From NCBI GenBank assembly GCA_014155875.1, contig JACEFZ010013234.1, positions 327,001 to 391,000 of the forward strand: DNA of 64,000 nucleotides, written 5' to 3'. Source of the DNA: Cepaea nemoralis (taxonomy: Eukaryota > Mollusca > Gastropoda > Stylommatophora > Helicidae). Positions 59,703-64,000 of this stretch are shown one piece after another (position 1 is the stretch's first letter; each line of letters starts with the position of its first letter). The translations under genes and the position numbers were made by a program. Below the pieces are notes generated by a model, which was not told where the DNA came from, ran no database searches, and worked only from the letters and a program-made list of their open reading frames with translations.

Positions 59703-60030
59703 CCAAGAAACCTGGCCATGATCCAACGAGACACCCTGACCTTAATCCAAAGAGATACCACCTTGGCCTTGACCCAGTGAGACTACATTGGCCTTGACCC
59801 AGTGAGACACCATCTTGGCCATGATCCAATGAGACACCATCCTGACCTGTGACCCAATGAGACACTACCAAGACCTTAACCAAGGGAGACACCACCTTGG
59901 CCTTGACTTAGTGAGACATCATCTTGGCCTTGTCCCAATGAGACACCATCTTGACCATGACCCAATGAGACACCACAATGACCTTAAACCAGGAGACACC
60001 ATCTTGGCCTTGACCCAGTGAGACACCCAC
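59703..60030. repeat. Degenerate minisatellite, ~27-30-bp unit, about 11 copies
   Basis: The unit is GAGACACCATCTTGGCCTTG followed by ACCCAATGA. Units vary in length and sequence and stop frames are common. Confidence 0.85.
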
Positions 60031-60429
60031 ACTGCTTGTGATTCAACAACCCAGAACAATATATCTGCACATCTATGCTACAAGTCAATCCAGGTTGGTA
60101 ACTATAGCTTTCAATTTTTATGTTTCCAAGTGTGTCCTCTAATCCCTACATCTTTCTTCTACTTCTAGAAGCACCACATGATGCATGTGTGTTTATTTAT
60201 GAACTATCTATGCTACAACATACTAGACTAGAAACTATCAATCTCTTCTACACAGAAGTGATGAGAGCTCCTTCGCCCTGCCTTCCACTCATCACCCCTC
60301 CCCTTCCCAAGGCTGTGGCCAGACCCTGGAGAGTGGTGCAGTCTTGAACTTGTAGATTTAATACCAAGAATGAATTGTGCCTGTGTACGTGTTTGTTTTT
60401 AAAAGTTATATTTTATATATTATATATTA
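60031..60429. other. No gene recognised
   Basis: Unique sequence ending in an AT-rich stretch (TATATATTATATATTATTTG) before the next LINE copy. Confidence 0.4.
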
Positions 60430-60722
60430 TTTGTCCTGGAGACAAATGAAAATCGTAGATTGATTAGAGAAATTAGACGTAGACAGTCAGAATATTTTGG
60501 ACATGTTATGAGAAGAAATGGACTAGAGAACTTAGTGACAACTGGCAAGATCGAAGGGAACAGACCAAGAGGAAGACCGAGAGGAAAATATCTGGATGGC
60601 TTGGCCACATGGCATGGACGAGACAGGAACACTGAGCTGATCCACGACTCTGGTGATCGAGTGAATTGGCGAGTTATGGCCGCCCACGCTTTCCGGCATG
60701 GCACATGATTGATTGATTGATA
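60430..60722 (+). mobile_element. LINE family A 3' end
   Basis: Reads ETNENRRLIREIRRRQSEYF, GHVMRRNGLENLVTTGKIEG, RPRGRPRGKYLDGLATWHGR and ends AFRHGT-stop with CATGATTGATTGATTGATAT. The C-terminal frame is intact over about 90 codons, so this copy is young or recently inserted. Confidence 0.9.
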
Positions 60723-60737
60723 TTATTTTTGTAAACA

Positions 60738-61115
60738 GATGAAAAAATCCCTAGAAGCATTGGAGAAGTTATATAGAAGAATGCAGAAAATTAGTTGGAC
60801 AGCCAAAATGAGCAATCTGGATATTTTGAGGGAAGCTAAGTCGCAAAGACAACTTATTACAAATGTCAGAAATAGGCAGTCATAATTTTTTGGCCACATT
60901 ATGAGAAGACAAAAACTGGAACATGTTGTGACATCCAGAAAGATTTGTGGAAAGAGAAATAGAGGAAAACAGCATGAGAAAATTCTCGACAGTCTTGTGT
61001 CATGGCACGGAAGGGAGTCAACACACGAACTGATCCATGATGTTGGAAATTGCAATTTGTGGAAAAGCATATTGCTCATGCCAGCCGGCAAGGCACTGGA
61101 TGATGATATTTTCCA
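60738..61115 (+). mobile_element. Diverged LINE 3' end
   Basis: Reads KSLEALEKLYRRMQKISWTA, then RNRQS-stop-FFGHIMRRQKLEHVV and SWHGRESTHELIHDVG. Same C-terminal architecture as family A but much more diverged, so a related subfamily. Confidence 0.8.
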
Positions 61116-61144
61116 TTCAATCCTATTGGGTTAAAATTGGTATA

Positions 61145-61718
61145 CATAGTGTACAATTATCTCGGAACAGTCATAACATCTGATGGGAGATGCTTTGAAG
61201 AGATTAGAACAAGAAAAGCTATGAAGAAGGTAGCCTTTCGCAAGATGGAAAACATACTGACCAATAAAAAGATGTCATTTGCAATGAGAAAAAGAGTGTT
61301 GAGGTGCTACATAGAACCTGTACATTTGTATGGATGAGAGGTGTGGACAATGAGCAGACAAGCTGAAAAACATCTGATGGCTGTGGAAATGTGGCTTCTG
61401 AGGAAAATGCGAAAAATACCATGGACAGACAGAAAAACCAATGACCAAGTCCTACAAGAAACACATGAAAACTGTAAACTGATTAGAGAAATTTGACTTA
61501 GTCAAAATTTTTTGGTTACGTTATGAAAACAAATAAATTGGAGAACTTGGTGACAACTGGCAAGATCGAGGGGAAGAGAACAAGGGGAAGGCAGAGAAGT
61601 AAATCTGGATGGCTTAGCCACATAGTTGAGACAAGAACACAGAGCTGATCCACGACTCTGGTGATCGCGTGAGATAGCGAAACATTACTGCCCACGCTTA
61701 TCGGCATGGCACATGATG
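61145..61718 (+). mobile_element. LINE family A fragment (thumb to 3' end)
   Basis: Reads YNYLGTVITSDGRCFEEIRT, FRKMENILTNKKMS, RQAEKHLMAVEMWLLRKM, KIPWTDRKTNDQVLQETHEN, then shifts and stops, ending GCATGGCACATGATGAATGA. It begins abruptly inside the RT thumb. Confidence 0.88.
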
Positions 61719-62040
61719 AATGAAGTGTCTTTTACTAATTCACAAAATGGATTATTTATATGTTCATGGCTTTTGAACAACTCTCATTTTCATTTAAAAC
61801 ATTCCATTTGTGTCATAGAGTTGTGTTGTTGTCTGCTGACGCTAACTGTTGCCCTGCAACTATTTTCTTGTGAGTTCTTTCGGCTGTGTCCATGTGTTCT
61901 CAGCTGGCCTGACATTCTATAGTTCTTCTTCAGGTTATCTGTGGTCTGTCCACCTTCTGTTTGACTGTGAGCCTGTTTAAAGTGGTCTTTGCTGTGTCTC
62001 TAACGACTTCTCTCTCCTGTCCTAGATGCTCATGTTAATG
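61719..62040. other. Spacer before the 53-bp array
   Basis: Unique. Near its end a pyrimidine tract CTTCTCTCTCCTGTCCTAG (62005-62023) resembles a splice acceptor and is followed by a short open stretch DAHVNVTAIILSEFP that runs into the array unit. Confidence 0.4.
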
Positions 62041-62088
62041 TGACTGCCATCATTCTCTCTGAATTCCCCACTTGTTGTCATATCTAAC
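62041..62088. repeat. 53-bp minisatellite, left fragment
   Basis: GACTGCCATCATTCTCTCTG, AATTCCCCACTTGTTGTCA, TATCT is one nearly whole unit, separated from the main array by the LINE insertion. Confidence 0.8.
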
Positions 62089-62547
62089 TAAAAAATTTGA
62101 TTTTTTAAGAGCATGCATCTTTCCCATTGCAACATATGCCTGTGAGACCTGGACACTTACTAAACAAGCTGAACAGCGCATAAATGCCTTTGAATATAAA
62201 TGTTGTAGACGAGTTCTAAGAATATCTTGGGTAAAGAAAAGAACAAATGCATCCATACTTCAAAAGCTGAATACTGAAGAAGGTTGACTATTAAAGACGA
62301 TAAAACAAAGAAAATTGAAATATTTTGGTCACTTGAAACATCACAAAAGTTTGGAGAGAACAATAACAGAGGGTTATATGCCTGGGAAGAGAGGAAGAGG
62401 AAGGCCAAAGAGAAGATGGATGTAGTATGTGGCGGATGATGTCCATATGGGTGTATCAGATGCAGGACATCTTGCTTATGATCAAGAGGTTTTCAGGAAG
62501 GTTGTTATGGGAGAGAGGTTCTGCAAAGGACATGCTACTGTATGAAT
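62089..62547 (+). mobile_element. LINE family B 3' fragment inserted in the 53-bp array
   Basis: Reads KKFDFLRACIFPIATYACET, WTLTKQAEQRINAFEYKCCR, RVLRISWVKKRTN, then GKRGRGRPKRRW and GHATV-stop with TATGAATGAAT. It is flanked on both sides by the 53-bp minisatellite. CATATCT on the left and CACATCT on the right form a plausible 7-bp target-site duplication. Confidence 0.87.
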
Positions 62548-64000
62548 GAATACCACATCTGGTCACCTCATCTGCCATCATTCTCCCTGAATTCCCCACT
62601 TGTTGTCACATCTGATCACCTCATCTACCATCATGCTCTCTGAATTCCCCACTTGTTTCACATCTGGTCACTTCATATGCCGTCATGCTCTCTGAATTCC
62701 CCACTTGTTTCACATCTGGTCACTTCATATGCCGTCATGCTCTCTGAATTCCCCACTTGTTTCACATCTGGTCACTTCATATGCCGTCATGCTCTCTGAA
62801 TTCCCTCCTACTTGTCACATCTGGTCACCTCAACTGTCATCATTCTCCCTAAATCCCCCACTTGTTGTCACATCTGGTCACCTCATCTGCCATCATGCTC
62901 TCTGAATTCCCCACTTGTTGTCACATCTGGTCACCTCATCTGCCATCATGCTCTCTGAATTCCCCACTTGTTGTCACATCTGGTCACCTCATATGCCATC
63001 ATGCTCTCTGAATTCCCCACTTGTTGTCACATCTGGTCACCTCATCTGCCATCATGCTCTCTGAATTCCCCACTTGTTGTCACATCTGGTCACCTCATCT
63101 GCCATCATGCTCTCTGAATTCCCCACTTGTTGTCACATCTGGTCACCTCATCTGCCTTCATGCTCTCTGAATTCCCCACTTGTTGTCACATCTGGTCACC
63201 TCATCTGCCATCATGCTCTCTGAATTCCCCACTTGTTGTCACATCTGGTCACCTCATCTGCCATCATGCTCTCTGAATTCCCCACTTGTTGTCACATCTG
63301 GTCACCTCATCTGCCTTCATGCTCTCTGAATTCCCCACTTGTTGTCACATCTGGTCACCTCATCTGCCATCATGCTCTCTGAATCCCCCACTTGTTTCAC
63401 ATCTGGTCACTTCATATGCCGTCATGCTCTCTTCACCTCATCTGCCATCATTCTCCCTGAATCCCTCACTTGTTGTCACATCTGGTCACCTCATCTGCCA
63501 TCATGCTCTCTGAATCCCCCACTTGTTGTCACATCTGGTCACCTCATCTGCCATCATGCTCTCTGAATTCCCCACTTGTTGTCACATCTGGTCACCTCAT
63601 CTGCCATCATGCTCTCTGAATTCCCCACTTGTTGTCACATCTGGTCACCTCATCTGCCATCATGCTCTCTGAATTCCCCACTTGTTGTCACATCTGGTCA
63701 CCTCATCTGCCTTCATGCTCTCTGAATTCCCCACTTGTTGTCACATCTGGTCACCTCATCTGCCATCATGCTCTCTGAATTCCCCACTTGTTGTCACATC
63801 TGGTCACCTCATCTGCCATCATGCTCTCTGAATTCCCCACTTGTTGTCACATCTGGTCACCTCATCTGCCTTCATGCTCTCTGAATTCCCCACTTGTTGT
63901 CACATCTGGTCACCTCATCTGCCATCATGCTCTCTGAATCCCCCACTTGTTTCACATCTGGTCACTTCATATGCCGTCATGCTCTCTTCACCTCATCTGC
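62548..64000. repeat. 53-bp minisatellite, main array (about 27 units, runs off the window)
   Basis: The unit is GAATTCCCCACTTGTTGTCA, CATCTGGTCACCTCATCTGC, CATCATGCTCTCT. Variants such as CTTGTTTCACATC, CTTCATATGCCGTC and TGCCTTCATG recur in a pattern that suggests higher-order copying: a block at 63365-63440 recurs at 63936-64000. Every unit has an EcoRI site (GAATTC) unless it carries the GAATCC variant. Length 53 shifts the frame each unit, so no protein is expected. Confidence 0.93.

Noticed and set aside
59647..59895. 82-codon - strand frame with a repeated Gly/Val/Ser pattern
   Set aside because: It is the translation of a degenerate 27-30-bp minisatellite with variable unit lengths, so not coding.
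62705..63566. Overlapping frames with a repeated LSEFPTCCHIWSPHLPS-like peptide
   Set aside because: They come from the 53-bp minisatellite, which shifts frame at each unit.

Overview
The window is eukaryotic nuclear DNA from an invertebrate. It has spliced host exons, non-LTR and LTR retrotransposons, mariner relics, tRNA-headed SINEs and many minisatellites. The LINE and SINE styles and the IN-before-RT type of Ty3/gypsy element suit a lophotrochozoan, perhaps a mollusc, but that is inference and no marker settles the species. I see no bacterial operon, CRISPR array, rRNA gene or convincing functional tRNA gene.

Host genes are sparse. On the + strand, three exons (2716-2975, 4337-4555, 6176-6443) join in phase to give the C-terminal half of a copine/RGLG-type vWA protein; earlier exons lie outside the window. 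On the - strand, one exon (52619-53159) with a consensus donor encodes an acidic, Ser/Thr-rich segment of a protein I do not recognise. Both genes show the same oddity: the intron just upstream of an exon is a minisatellite whose repeat unit contains that exon's splice acceptor and the first bases of the exon.

From 6781 to 38998 the window is one tandem array of a Ty3/gypsy-type LTR retrotransposon on the - strand: seven LTRs of 624-625 bp alternating with six internal regions of about 4.64 kb. It has a PBS matching the 3' end of tRNA-Leu, a polypurine tract and a pol remnant (integrase tail, then RT, then RNase H). Gag, protease and the integrase core are missing, and every copy carries the same frameshift just after the RT active site. 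Diagnostic variants recur every third copy, so the array is a 15.8-kb three-copy block present twice plus a closing LTR. The LTR and flanking non-coding DNA form a long series of short perfect or near-perfect hairpins.

From 39 to 51.6 kb there are LINE, SINE and mariner pieces and two long minisatellites (56-bp and 38-bp units), each with higher-order structure. From 51.6 to 57.2 kb come a 51-bp in-frame array, the - strand exon with its acceptor-derived 40-bp array, a second copy of a 500-bp dispersed repeat, SINEs and a second mariner relic. From 57.2 to 62.5 kb there is a cluster of 5'-truncated LINE copies in both orientations. The window ends inside a 53-bp minisatellite that a LINE fragment interrupts near its left edge.
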